A stretch of 64,000 nucleotides of DNA from VMCP01 sp964527775 (GTDB lineage Bacteria > Bacteroidota > Bacteroidia > NS11-12g > UBA955): the NCBI GenBank assembly GCA_964527775.1, contig CAZGQS010000001.1:124001-188000 (forward strand), given 5' to 3'. Made by a program: the position numbers and the translations under genes. Under the pieces are notes generated by a model. It was given only the letters and a program-made list of their open reading frames with translations. It was not told the DNA's origin and did no database searches. Positions 53,855-62,741 of the stretch are shown here, piece after piece (position 1 is the first letter of the stretch; each line of letters starts with the position of its first letter).

Positions 53855-54526
53855 ATGGATAATTTACAGGCTCAACTTACAGCCGCTTTTTTGATAAGCC
53901 TACTGCACGGGTTAATTCCATCTCATTGGTTGCCTTTGGTAGCACATGCAAAAACCCAAAAATGGGATTGGAGCAGACTCTTAAGAGAAACTATATGGAT
54001 TTCTACCATTCATACTTTAGGTACCGTTATGATTGGGTATCTTGTTTATCACACTGCTCACCTAAGTCACATTGGAGCGATAAGTTTATCTGAAAATACC
54101 AACTCAGAGGCTGCTTTAGATGCCCTAGATCAACTGAGATTGAATCTGCCGTTTGAGAAATTTTCGGCCGTCATTATGTTTGTTTTAGGACTTATATTTT
54201 TATATAGACATTACACTCACAAGCATTTTCATTTAGACCATAAGAAATTTGGTAAAAATATGACCATAGGAATTGCACTAGCCATGTTCCTAAGTCCCTG
54301 TATGGAAATCATTGGTTATTATTTCACCTTAGCACCATTGGGTTTGGATGCTTTTTTTAAATTAAGTTTTATTTATATCATCACCACTCAAATAAGCATT
54401 ACAGCAGGTGTAATGTTATTCAATAAAGGATTGAGTAAAATCAATTCACACAAATGGGAACACAATGCAGGAATATTTAGCAGTTTGCTCATTATTATTT
54501 CCGCATTGATGATGTGGTTTTTTTGA
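53855..54526 (+). CDS. Multi-pass membrane protein, TauE/DsbD/RcnA-like (possible metal exporter)
   Basis: 223 residues, about six hydrophobic spans. HGLIPSHWLPL (about 18-28) and FLSPCMEIIGYYF (about 147-159) look like the two half-motifs of the LysE/DsbD/TauE superfamily. A His-rich loop between them (HYTHKHFHLDHKK) suggests a metal ion substrate. No close family is certain; a nickel/cobalt-type efflux role is an inference from the His-rich loop. Confidence 0.6.
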   Translation: MDNLQAQLTAAFLISLLHGLIPSHWLPLVAHAKTQKWDWSRLLRETIWISTIHTLGTVMIGYLVYHTAHLSHIGAISLSENTNSEAALDALDQLRLNLPFEKFSAVIMFVLGLIFLYRHYTHKHFHLDHKKFGKNMTIGIALAMFLSPCMEIIGYYFTLAPLGLDAFFKLSFIYIITTQISITAGVMLFNKGLSKINSHKWEHNAGIFSSLLIIISALMMWFF

Positions 54527-54528
54527 GT

Positions 54529-55275
54529 TTAGGCATTCTTAGCCAAATATTTGTCAATCACATTGTGAATGATATACAAAAGGGGCAATAAAATGATAGC
54601 CATCCCCAATTTATAAATGTAATTGATGGTTCCTACTTGGAGCACCCAAGTAAGTGAATAGTTTCCGCCAATATAAAAGGCGATAACGAGCACAACATAG
54701 CTATCAATAAATTGACTAACAATGGTGCTGCCTGTAGCCCTCAACCAGATCATTTTATCGTTGGTGTACCTTTTGATTCTTTCAAAGATTAATGCATCTA
54801 TCAATTGTCCAATCAAAAAAGCTACCAACGACCCCACAATGATCATTAATCCCTGCCCGAATACAGCGTTAAAGGCACTCCCCATGTTTTCTATTCCCTG
54901 GGTTTTAGCCCCTTTTAGCCACCAAGTTGCCCCCTCTAATGACATGGCAAGCCGCACCATGATAAATGAGTAAACCAACATGATTACGGCCAAATATGAA
55001 AGTCTTTGCACGCCTTTTTTGCCAAAATATTCATTGATGATATCTGTAAGTATGAAAACAAATGGCCATAAGATTACACCCGCAGTCATATCTAGGTTAT
55101 AAGTAGAATCTCCCCATTTCAAATTCAATGGTTGAATACCCAAACTTCCCTCAAGCGAAAAAATCTTAGCACCAATAAACTCCGCAATGATGGCATTGGT
55201 CAAGAATGAAAATCCCAAGACAATAAACAGTCTATTTTTACGTTCATTGAAAGCAGTTGTTGATTTAGTTAACAT
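54529..55275 (-). CDS. yhhQ: Queuosine-precursor transporter, YhhQ/VUT family
   Basis: 248 residues from the ATG at 55273-55275. The frame also has an ATG at 55279-55281, but that lies only 1 nt after an exact -7 box (TAGATTTG, 55283-55290), so it would be upstream of the transcription start; the second ATG leaves 7 nt and is preferred. Six or seven spans. FILTDIINEYFGKKGVQRL, the VUT-family motif (DxxxExYG/F), and FLIGQLIDALIFERIKR are visible. Imports the 7-deazaguanine precursor preQ0/preQ1 for tRNA queuosine modification. Confidence 0.88.
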   Translation of the reverse strand: MLTKSTTAFNERKNRLFIVLGFSFLTNAIIAEFIGAKIFSLEGSLGIQPLNLKWGDSTYNLDMTAGVILWPFVFILTDIINEYFGKKGVQRLSYLAVIMLVYSFIMVRLAMSLEGATWWLKGAKTQGIENMGSAFNAVFGQGLMIIVGSLVAFLIGQLIDALIFERIKRYTNDKMIWLRATGSTIVSQFIDSYVVLVIAFYIGGNYSLTWVLQVGTINYIYKLGMAIILLPLLYIIHNVIDKYLAKNA

Positions 55276-55282
55276 TCGCATT

Positions 55283-55290
55283 CAAATCTA
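55283..55290 (-). promoter_or_regulatory. -7 box TAGATTTG of yhhQ
   Basis: Exact minus-strand TAnnTTTG, 7 nt before the chosen ATG; it decides the start codon. No -33 element is evident. Confidence 0.4.
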
Positions 55291-55378
55291 GTCAAATTAG
55301 ACAGGTTTTAAAATGTGAATAAGCCAATTAATGCCTTTAATCAATCATGTTTAATTTTACCACTGATAAACTAGTACA

Positions 55379-56401
55379 ATGAAATTTTGGTCGGCTATTC
55401 TTTGGTTTACATTCATACTTACCCCGTTAAATGGGCAACCTTCCTCTTCATCATCCAATGAAGATTTAATAAGAACGCTGATTCAACAAGGTAAAATAGC
55501 AGATGCTAAAATTGAAATTCAAAGACAGTTAGCCGCCAATCCCAATAACTCTGAAGCACACTTCGGATTGGGACTCTGTTACATCAATTCAAAAGAATAT
55601 AGCACCGCTTTAGTGTCCCTCAATAAAGCCATAAATTTAAATCCGAATTTGAAGGACGCCTATTTCTACCGGTTTTTAGCCAATATCGAAACCTCAAACT
55701 TTCAGTTTGCAATGGCTGACATCAACCAGCATTTGAAATTTTTCTCACAAGATACCTTGGCACATTCACAAAAAATGAAATTAGCCATCCAAATGAGGGA
55801 GTATAATGATGCCATTCAAGAAGGATATTGGTTGGTTGATCACAAATTCGGGGGAGATGACCTTATTCTTCAGCAAATTCAATTGCTTGAAATGCAAAAA
55901 GGTCCCAAAGAACAAATTACTTTTTTGAATAGAGTAATTCTGGATAACCGTGATAATCATGGTTGGTATTATCACCGAGCGCAAGCATATTTTAATTTGG
56001 GAGAATATGAAAAGTCTTTGATTGATTTGGATAGGTTTTTAATAGCTGATCCCAAGTTTATCAATGCTCTAAAACTGAGGTTTGACAATCACTATTTTTT
56101 GAGAAATTTACCCAAATGCGAGATTTATATCCAAGAACTCATGGATCTTGAACCTGAAAATGGCTTGTTTTACAGTGATTACGGGCACATTTTACTCCAA
56201 AAGGGGGAATGGAACAAGGCCATCAAGAATTTTGACCAAGCCATCAAATATAAATCTGATCATTTGGGTTATGTTTACCTAGGACGAGGAATCGCCCGAT
56301 TTAACCTAAACCAGAAAAAATTAGCATGCGCAGATTGGGAGAAGAGCTTACTTTTGGGTGAAACCATTTCAAAAAAATATCTAAACAACTATTGCGAGTG
56401 A
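55379..56401 (+). CDS. Secreted TPR-repeat protein
   Basis: 340 residues with a signal peptide (FWSAILWFTFILTPLNGQ). About seven TPR units (e.g. SEAHFGLGLCYINSKEYSTALVSLNKAINLNPN; GWYYHRAQAYFNLGEYEKSLIDLDRFLIADPK). Its stop overlaps the transglycosylase GTG start (GTGA, 4 nt), so the two are translationally coupled. Probably a periplasmic protein-binding partner of that enzyme. Confidence 0.85.
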   Translation: MKFWSAILWFTFILTPLNGQPSSSSSNEDLIRTLIQQGKIADAKIEIQRQLAANPNNSEAHFGLGLCYINSKEYSTALVSLNKAINLNPNLKDAYFYRFLANIETSNFQFAMADINQHLKFFSQDTLAHSQKMKLAIQMREYNDAIQEGYWLVDHKFGGDDLILQQIQLLEMQKGPKEQITFLNRVILDNRDNHGWYYHRAQAYFNLGEYEKSLIDLDRFLIADPKFINALKLRFDNHYFLRNLPKCEIYIQELMDLEPENGLFYSDYGHILLQKGEWNKAIKNFDQAIKYKSDHLGYVYLGRGIARFNLNQKKLACADWEKSLLLGETISKKYLNNYCE

Positions 56402-57351
56402 AAATCATTACATATGGATTTTTGGTTTTGGGTGGATTGTTCCTCCTTTCAAATGGAATTAATCCCACACAAAAAGCAAATCCTATTAACAACGATACTA
56501 CATTAAATCAATCGAACGATTTCTTTAAAACACCCGATGTAGCATTTTGGCTGAGAGATATTGAACTATCTTCAGATTCATTTTTGGTAGTTGATAAACA
56601 ATCTCGAAAAGTAATTGATGTATTGCATAAGTCACAAGTTTTGAAGATTGAAACCGGTAAAAACCTTAAAGAATTGGCAAAAATTTACCATTATTTGCAC
56701 AAGTTAGATTCGAATTCTCAGGTGAAATTTGTTCGAGGACGTAAAGAGTTTTTTAACTATCCCAAAATTGAACCGCACATTGGACCAGCAGAAGTTATTT
56801 TCAAAAGCGTTGGTGTAGATTCTGCATTAGCAAGATTTATTTTGCTCATTGAAAGCCCAAGCAATTCTTCTGCAACTTCTATCTCAGGCGCTAGAGGACA
56901 TTTTCAATTGATGCCATCTGTGGCCCGGAAATACGGATTGGTAATAAACCAGTATAGAGATGACAGATTAAATTTTGAAAAATCTGCTGTTGCAGCTGCC
57001 AAATTGATGAAGCAATATTGCATCCCACAAGCCCAAAGAATAGCTTTGAGTGCTGGTATAATGGTTGATTCATCTGTAAAGACTGAATTATGGTTTAGAT
57101 TACTGGTATTGCATGTTTACAATGCGGGTGCGGGCACTGTGGCAAAAGCAGTAAGAATTTATTCTGCTGATGGATTAACAGGTGAGGAGTTGATTTTTAA
57201 ATTATGGAAAACGCATGTGGGGGCATTCGGAAATAGTTCTCAAAATTATTCACAAGTTGCTTTAGCAAGTCATTTAGCGTACAATCGATATTTATCAAAT
57301 AAAAAATCAGAGGTCTATTCACATTCAGACCAAAACAATTGTGCCAATTAG
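56398..57351 (+). CDS. Lytic transglycosylase (SLT domain)
   Basis: 317 residues from the GTG at 56398, which overlaps the preceding stop (GTGA). N-terminal signal or anchor (IITYGFLVLGGLFLLS). The SLT fold is in the middle: LLIESPSNSSATS with the catalytic Glu, then GARGHFQLMPSVARKYGL and YNAGAGTVAKAV, the three standard SLT motifs. The Ser in ES is kept. Cleaves peptidoglycan between MurNAc and GlcNAc with 1,6-anhydro formation. No LysM repeats. Coupled to a TPR protein. Confidence 0.9.
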   Translation: MKIITYGFLVLGGLFLLSNGINPTQKANPINNDTTLNQSNDFFKTPDVAFWLRDIELSSDSFLVVDKQSRKVIDVLHKSQVLKIETGKNLKELAKIYHYLHKLDSNSQVKFVRGRKEFFNYPKIEPHIGPAEVIFKSVGVDSALARFILLIESPSNSSATSISGARGHFQLMPSVARKYGLVINQYRDDRLNFEKSAVAAAKLMKQYCIPQAQRIALSAGIMVDSSVKTELWFRLLVLHVYNAGAGTVAKAVRIYSADGLTGEELIFKLWKTHVGAFGNSSQNYSQVALASHLAYNRYLSNKKSEVYSHSDQNNCAN

Positions 57352-57399
57352 CACAGATCTAATTGTTATATCATTGTATTTTCGTGGCAAACGTATTAT

Positions 57400-57939
57400 A
57401 TGATGAAGATGATTAAGGAAATTAGTCGGGTTAAATTCTTTACTTGGCTTTTGTTTTCAGCTATTTCTGTATCAACTACTTTGGCAGCCGATGCCCAAAA
57501 CGGGAAAAAATTGTACGAGTCAAACAACTGCGGAAGTTGTCATGCTTTTAATAAGAAAATCATTGGACCTGCCCTTGCAGGTGTAAATGATCGACATTCG
57601 GAGGAGTGGTTAATTCAATGGATTCGTAACAATAAGAAACTTAGAGAAACGGGTGATGCCGAAGCATTAAAATTATACGCTGAATACAACAGTTCGCCAA
57701 TGAATGTGTATGAAAATCTCTCATCTGATGATGTTAAAGACATTCTAGCTTATGTAAAGTTGGAATCCACAGCAAAGGAAGAAGGTGTTACTACAAATAA
57801 AGAGGAGCCTCAAGAAGAGAGTCAATCGATCACTTATCTAACTTTTTTGGTCATTGTATTTTTTATATTATTCTTGGTATTAACAAGAGTTAGATCTCGA
57901 TTACGAAGGATTGCTCCAACTGAAGAAAATTTAGACTGA
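57400..57939 (+). CDS. Membrane-anchored cytochrome c, paralogue of the ActA N-terminus
   Basis: 179 residues. Signal segment (FFTWLLFSAISVSTTLA), one haem site CGSCH at 44-48, an axial Met candidate near SPMNVYEN, and a C-terminal span (YLTFLVIVFFILFLVLTRV) ending in an RLRRIAP tail. It matches the first 170 residues of ActA along its whole length, including the EEWLxQWIRNNKK and tail motifs. It sits just upstream of actA, with its own terminator between, so it looks like a partial duplication of actA. Likely an electron carrier to or from complex III or oxidase. Confidence 0.9.
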   Translation: MMKMIKEISRVKFFTWLLFSAISVSTTLAADAQNGKKLYESNNCGSCHAFNKKIIGPALAGVNDRHSEEWLIQWIRNNKKLRETGDAEALKLYAEYNSSPMNVYENLSSDDVKDILAYVKLESTAKEEGVTTNKEEPQEESQSITYLTFLVIVFFILFLVLTRVRSRLRRIAPTEENLD

Positions 57940-57965
57940 TTGCCCTTTTTGGGGATTTGAATCGC

Positions 57966-57997
57966 GAAAAACCTCCAAAAATATTGGGGGTTTTTTT
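57966..57997 (+). terminator. Intrinsic terminator after the cytochrome c gene
   Basis: AAACCTCC (57969-57976) pairs with GGGGGTTT (57986-57993) with one G-U, around a 9-nt loop, then more T. Confidence 0.85.
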
Positions 57998-58069
57998 GTG
58001 GCGTAAATTTTACTGTTTTCTCAACTTTTGGTCGATAAACGGAATAATAAAATGGACAAAATGACCCTA

Positions 58070-58095
58070 AGTATGTGTAACAAAACTCACATACT
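58070..58095. repeat. Inverted repeat AGTATGTG/CACATACT upstream of actA
   Basis: Perfect 8-bp arms, 58070-58077 and 58088-58095, with a 10-nt spacer, about 125 nt upstream of the actA -7 box. Could be an operator for a respiratory regulator. Confidence 0.4.
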
Positions 58096-58219
58096 AACAT
58101 TTTGAAGGTGATAGGTCTTTTTTAAGTCATTCATTTTTAGGCAAATAAATCATTATTTAGAGCGATTTTAAATTGAAAACTATGTTAACAATTTATTTTC
58201 GAGGCTTGGTTTCACTTGG

Positions 58220-58227
58220 TATATTTG
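58220..58227 (+). promoter_or_regulatory. actA -7 box TATATTTG
   Basis: Exact TAnnTTTG, 30 nt before the ATG; a TTTC 19 nt upstream is a one-mismatch -33. Also shows that the TTG at 58216 is not the start. Confidence 0.5.
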
Positions 58228-58257
58228 CGACGCGATACAAGTTTCGTCAAACTAGTT

Positions 58258-59568
58258 ATGAATATTAGTCGAATCAAAATGTGGGCTCTAGCAATTGGTT
58301 TCACCATTGCTTCTCCCATTTTATCTCAGGCACAACCAAATGCCGATGAAGGGAAAAAACTCTATGAAGCCAACAACTGTGGTAGTTGTCACGCTCTTGA
58401 CAAGAAAGTTGTGGGTCCAGCCTTGCGCGGGGTCCATGAGAGAAGATCAGAGGAGTGGTTGGTGCAATGGATAAGAAACAACAAGAAATTCAGAGAAAGT
58501 GGTGATGCCGATGCAATCGCCATTTACAATGAGTATGGTGGTGCAGCCATGAACATTTTCGAGAATTTGACTCCTGCTCAAGTTCTTGATATTGTTGAAT
58601 ACATCAAAACTGCTCCTGCTCCAGCAGCTCCCAAAACAGATGCACCTGTAGGTCCATCTGAACCACAGGCTGATCCATCTACTAAATACATTCTATTGAT
58701 ATTGGTAGTGATTTTTGGAATTGTCTTGATGGTACTGGGTAGAGTTAAAAATACCTTACGCAGAGTTGCAGCTGAAAAAGACCCTTCTGAAGGTGAATTT
58801 TTGGGAGATAACCGCAAATGGTATTTGAAGATGTTGCCATCTAAATTGGCACATATGAATCCAACTGTATTGGCAATTTTCATCACCTTAGCAGTTGCAC
58901 TTCCTGGTGCTTGGTATGGTTATAAATTTGCTATTACCGAAGTTGGTGTACAAAAAGGTTATGCTCCAACTCAACCTATTGCATTTTCACACAAATTGCA
59001 CGCAGGAGAATTGAACATTGATTGTAAGTATTGCCACTCAACCGTTGAAGAATCTAAGAGTGCAAGTATTCCTGCATTGAACACTTGTATGAACTGTCAT
59101 AAAGGTGTACAAGCCACTGAGAAATACAACGGTGAGATTTCTCCAGAAATCAAAAAAATATATGCCGCTTTGGATTATGATCCTCAAGCACTTCCTGGTA
59201 AAGAGTATGGTAACAATCCTAAGCCAATAAGATGGGTTAGAATTCACAACTTGCCTGATCATGCATATTTCAACCACTCACAACACGTTGTAGTTGGGAA
59301 ATTACAATGTCAAAGTTGCCACGGTCCCGTTGAAAAAATGGAAGTTGTACAACAATGGAACACTCTTCAAATGGGTTGGTGTATTGATTGTCACCGTAAT
59401 ACAGGTATAGATGCTGCTAACAACAATTATTATGCAGCATTGCACGATAAAGCGGCGAAAGATTTGAAAAAGAATCAAAACAACAGCCAATATTTTGGAC
59501 CTGACGGAAAAGTTAAAATCACTCCTGCTATGAACGGTGGATTGGAGTGTGCTAAGTGCCACTATTAA
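58258..59568 (+). CDS. actA: Alternative complex III subunit ActA (multihaem cytochrome c)
   Basis: 436 residues from the ATG at 58258. Signal peptide to about QAQ26. The first haem (CGSCH, 41-45) is in a mono-haem domain like the upstream gene product; then two spans near 140-162 and 205-228. Five more haem sites follow: CKYCH, CMNCH, CQSCH, CIDCH and CAKCH, the last near the C-terminus. So six CXXCH in total, as a fused monohaem head plus pentahaem part. ACIII oxidises menaquinol and passes electrons to cytochrome c or oxidase. actB follows by 18 nt, actC by 17 nt. Confidence 0.93.
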   Translation: MNISRIKMWALAIGFTIASPILSQAQPNADEGKKLYEANNCGSCHALDKKVVGPALRGVHERRSEEWLVQWIRNNKKFRESGDADAIAIYNEYGGAAMNIFENLTPAQVLDIVEYIKTAPAPAAPKTDAPVGPSEPQADPSTKYILLILVVIFGIVLMVLGRVKNTLRRVAAEKDPSEGEFLGDNRKWYLKMLPSKLAHMNPTVLAIFITLAVALPGAWYGYKFAITEVGVQKGYAPTQPIAFSHKLHAGELNIDCKYCHSTVEESKSASIPALNTCMNCHKGVQATEKYNGEISPEIKKIYAALDYDPQALPGKEYGNNPKPIRWVRIHNLPDHAYFNHSQHVVVGKLQCQSCHGPVEKMEVVQQWNTLQMGWCIDCHRNTGIDAANNNYYAALHDKAAKDLKKNQNNSQYFGPDGKVKITPAMNGGLECAKCHY

Positions 59569-59586
59569 AAAATAGAAAAACACGAA

Positions 59587-62500
59587 ATGTCAAATAATAT
59601 CAAATACTGGAAAGGCGAAGAGGAATTAAACAGAGATCCTCAGTTTTTAGCTGACCAAAAACGTGAATTTGGAGAAGCATTGCCTTTAGATAAAGCATTG
59701 TCTGATGAAGGGTTTGAATTAAACTCTAATCGTCGTGACTTCTTGAAGTACTTTGGCTTTAGCGTAACTGCAGTAGCCTTGGCTTCTTGTTATAAAACAA
59801 AAGTTAGACACGCAGTTCCTTACTTAGTGAAACCCGAAGATGTTACTCCAGGTGTTGCTAACTATTACCGCTCTACCTGTAACTCATGTTCAGTAGGTTG
59901 TGGAATAGAAGTGAAAGTGCGTGAAGGTAGACCTATTAAGCTAGACGGTAGCCCTGATTCACCTATTTCTAAAGGTGGTTTGTGTGCTACAGGACAAGCA
60001 TCAATCTTATCACTATACGATACAGAAAGATTGGCGAATCCTTTAGTTAAAGGTGAGGAGAACAAAGACTGGAATTCTATTGACGGAGATATCAAAGGTA
60101 AATTAGCCAAAATGAGCGCTAATTCAGAAGCCGTTGTCTTGATTTCAAATTCAATTCATAGTCCTTCAACCTTAAAAACAATTGAAACTTTCACTACTAC
60201 ATATCCAAATGTTAAACACATCATGTATGATGCTGTATCATACAATGGTATGTTGGAAGCCAATTTAAAGGATTTTGGTAAGCGTGCAATTCCTCATTAC
60301 AATATGGGCGCTGCTAAGGTGATTGTTTCTTTTGCTGCAGATTTCTTAGGAACTTGGATTTCACCCGTTGAATTTCAACGTGAATACTCAGTAAATCGTC
60401 GTCCTGAAAACAAAGACGGCATGTCTGTACACATTCAGTTTGAAAGTAATTTGTCAATTACCGGTACAAATGCTGACCATAGATTCCCCATGTTGGCATC
60501 TAAGGAGTTAGCATATGTAGCAACATTGTATAATTATATTGCAAAAGCTAAAGGTATCGCACAGATTGCTGTTCCTACCAACTCTGAATTGGCAGGAAAT
60601 TCAATTGAAAAAGCAGCGAAAATTTTGATCGCAAACGAAGGTAAATCTTTGGTTATCTCTGGAAGTAATTCTGTTGAAGTACAAAGAGTCATCAACGCAA
60701 TCAACATGCTTTTGGGCAGCTATAACAGCACCATTGACATTCAGAATCACTCAAACCAGTTCAAAGGCGATGATAATGCTATCCAAAATGCATTTGACGG
60801 CCTAAACAAAGGAACAATCAAAGGTGTAATTTTCTACGGAGCAAATCCTGCTTACAATCACAATAAAGATTGGGCGGCTGCTATCGCTAAAGCATCATTG
60901 TCAGTTAGCTTGTCTTCTACTAAAGACGAATCTGCTGCATCTTGCCAGTATGTTTTACCTGATAACCATTTCTTAGAAAGTTGGGGTGATGCTGAACCAA
61001 TCAAAGGACACGTTCATTTCATACAGCCAACAATTTCAAATGTATTTAATACCCGCCAAGCTCAAGAAACATTATTGACTTGGTCAAATGCTTTACCAGG
61101 AAATGAAAACGATCCTTTTGCTAAAAAAGGCATTCTTTCACAAAAATTAGAAGCAGCTCCTTATTACCTATTCTTGAAAGCTTTCTGGGAAGGTAGAGTT
61201 GCTGATTTCAATAAAGCATTAGAAATTGGTTATGTGAGCACAGCAGATGCTACTTCAACTCCAGCATCTTATGCAGGAACCGTTGCTGATTTGGCTGGTG
61301 CAGTTTCTAAGTCAAATAGCAGCAATGGTATTGATTTAGTGCTTTACCAATCTGTTGGTATGCGCGATGGTGCTTCTGGAAACAACCCATGGTTGTTTGA
61401 ATTACCAGATCCAGTGAGCAAAGTTTGTTGGGATAACTACGTTTCTTTGCCTAAATCTTTAGCAGTTTCTTTGGGAATTGAAAAAGATGATACGGTTAAT
61501 ATTGAAATTAACGGTGTAAAATTACAGAATGTTCCTGCCATGGTTCAACCAGGTCAATCGAACAATACCGTTGGATTGGCTGTAGGTTTCGGACATACAC
61601 ACGCTGGAAAAGTAGGTGGATCGATTGAAAAAGGATTCGCACCTGTAGGTGTAAATGCTTACAAATTCATGTCAGCTACCCGTTCAATGGTTGTCAATAA
61701 TGTTACCATCTCTAAGGGTGATGATTCTTATCCATTGGCACAAACTCAAACCCACCACAGTATTGAGGGTCGTGACATTGTAAAAGAGTCAACGTTTGCT
61801 GAGTTCCAAAAGAATCCAAAAGCGGGTAACGAAAAAGCGGCAACACATATTTACACCATTTGGGAAAAAGCTGAATACCGTAAAGATGGTTCACCTAATC
61901 ACCTTTGGGGAATGGCTATCGACTTAAATGCATGTACTGGTTGCGGAGCTTGTGTTGTTAGTTGCTCTATTGAGAATAACGTTCCAGTAGTAGGTCGTGA
62001 TGAGATCAGACTTCGTCGTGAAATGCATTGGATTCGTATCGATAGATACTATTCTTTTGCAAATACACAAAAGGAAATGTTCAACGGTGCTTCTTATGTT
62101 ACTGAAGAAGATAAAGTAACTGAGTTAGATGCTGTATCTACCAAAGATACCGGATATTCTCATTGGGAAAATGTACAAGTGATTCATCAACCAATGATGT
62201 GTCAGCATTGCTCTCAAGCACCTTGCGAAACGGTTTGTCCAGTATTGGCAACAACCCATTCATCTGAAGGATTGAACCAAATGACATACAACCGTTGTAT
62301 TGGAACTAAATACTGCGGAAACAACTGTCCTTACAAGGTTCGTCGTTTCAACTGGTTCCGTTATAACGACAACGATAGGTTTGACTTCCATTTCAATAAT
62401 CCTTTGGGTAAAATGGTCATCAATCCTGATGTTACCGTTAGAACAAGAGGTGTGATGGAGAAATGTTCATTCTGCGTACAAAAGATTCAAGAAGCTAAAT

Positions 62501-62724
62501 TGAAAGTAAAACGCGAAGGCGGATCTCCTCAAGAAGTAAAAGTTGAAACTGCTTGTCAACGTGCTTGTCCTTCAAATGCAATTGTATTTGGTGACTTACA
62601 CAATGAGAACAGCGAAATCAGCAAGTTGTATAAGAATGAAAGATCATTTGGTGTGTTGGAACAGTTGAACATTCAATCATCTGTTAAATACATGACCAAG
62701 ATTCGTAATACTCAAAATATTTAA
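59587..62724 (+). CDS. actB: Alternative complex III subunit ActB (iron-sulphur, molybdopterin-oxidoreductase-like)
   Basis: 1045 residues. N-terminal twin-arginine-like signal RRDFLKYFGF (49-58) ends in ALASC68, so a lipidated Cys is possible. The large domain resembles molybdopterin oxidoreductases (STCNSCSVGCGIEVKVREG near 100-118), but in ACIII this part is known to lack the cofactor. The C-terminal domain has four ferredoxin motifs: CTGCGACVVSC (about 783), CQHCSQAPCETVCP (872), CIGTKYCGNNCP (903) and CSFC/ACQRACP (960 and 993). It is a long ActB1-ActB2 fusion, usual in Bacteroidota. Confidence 0.95.
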   Translation: MSNNIKYWKGEEELNRDPQFLADQKREFGEALPLDKALSDEGFELNSNRRDFLKYFGFSVTAVALASCYKTKVRHAVPYLVKPEDVTPGVANYYRSTCNSCSVGCGIEVKVREGRPIKLDGSPDSPISKGGLCATGQASILSLYDTERLANPLVKGEENKDWNSIDGDIKGKLAKMSANSEAVVLISNSIHSPSTLKTIETFTTTYPNVKHIMYDAVSYNGMLEANLKDFGKRAIPHYNMGAAKVIVSFAADFLGTWISPVEFQREYSVNRRPENKDGMSVHIQFESNLSITGTNADHRFPMLASKELAYVATLYNYIAKAKGIAQIAVPTNSELAGNSIEKAAKILIANEGKSLVISGSNSVEVQRVINAINMLLGSYNSTIDIQNHSNQFKGDDNAIQNAFDGLNKGTIKGVIFYGANPAYNHNKDWAAAIAKASLSVSLSSTKDESAASCQYVLPDNHFLESWGDAEPIKGHVHFIQPTISNVFNTRQAQETLLTWSNALPGNENDPFAKKGILSQKLEAAPYYLFLKAFWEGRVADFNKALEIGYVSTADATSTPASYAGTVADLAGAVSKSNSSNGIDLVLYQSVGMRDGASGNNPWLFELPDPVSKVCWDNYVSLPKSLAVSLGIEKDDTVNIEINGVKLQNVPAMVQPGQSNNTVGLAVGFGHTHAGKVGGSIEKGFAPVGVNAYKFMSATRSMVVNNVTISKGDDSYPLAQTQTHHSIEGRDIVKESTFAEFQKNPKAGNEKAATHIYTIWEKAEYRKDGSPNHLWGMAIDLNACTGCGACVVSCSIENNVPVVGRDEIRLRREMHWIRIDRYYSFANTQKEMFNGASYVTEEDKVTELDAVSTKDTGYSHWENVQVIHQPMMCQHCSQAPCETVCPVLATTHSSEGLNQMTYNRCIGTKYCGNNCPYKVRRFNWFRYNDNDRFDFHFNNPLGKMVINPDVTVRTRGVMEKCSFCVQKIQEAKLKVKREGGSPQEVKVETACQRACPSNAIVFGDLHNENSEISKLYKNERSFGVLEQLNIQSSVKYMTKIRNTQNI

Positions 62725-62741
62725 CCCCACAAATTAAAAAA

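Larger units (their letters stand above)
57940..58257. other. 318-nt intergenic region before actA
   Basis: Contains the terminator of the cytochrome gene (57966-57997), an 8-bp inverted repeat (58070-58095) and the actA -7 box TATATTTG (58220-58227). No ORF or RNA gene is seen in the rest. Confidence 0.7.

Noticed and set aside
57940..58257. Possible tRNA or small RNA before actA
   Set aside because: No cloverleaf or terminator-ended transcript could be seen; only a terminator, an inverted repeat and a promoter box are supported.
59587..62724. ActB as a catalytically active molybdoenzyme
   Set aside because: The molybdopterin-oxidoreductase-like domain is present, but the actA/actC context is that of alternative complex III, where this domain is known not to bind the cofactor.
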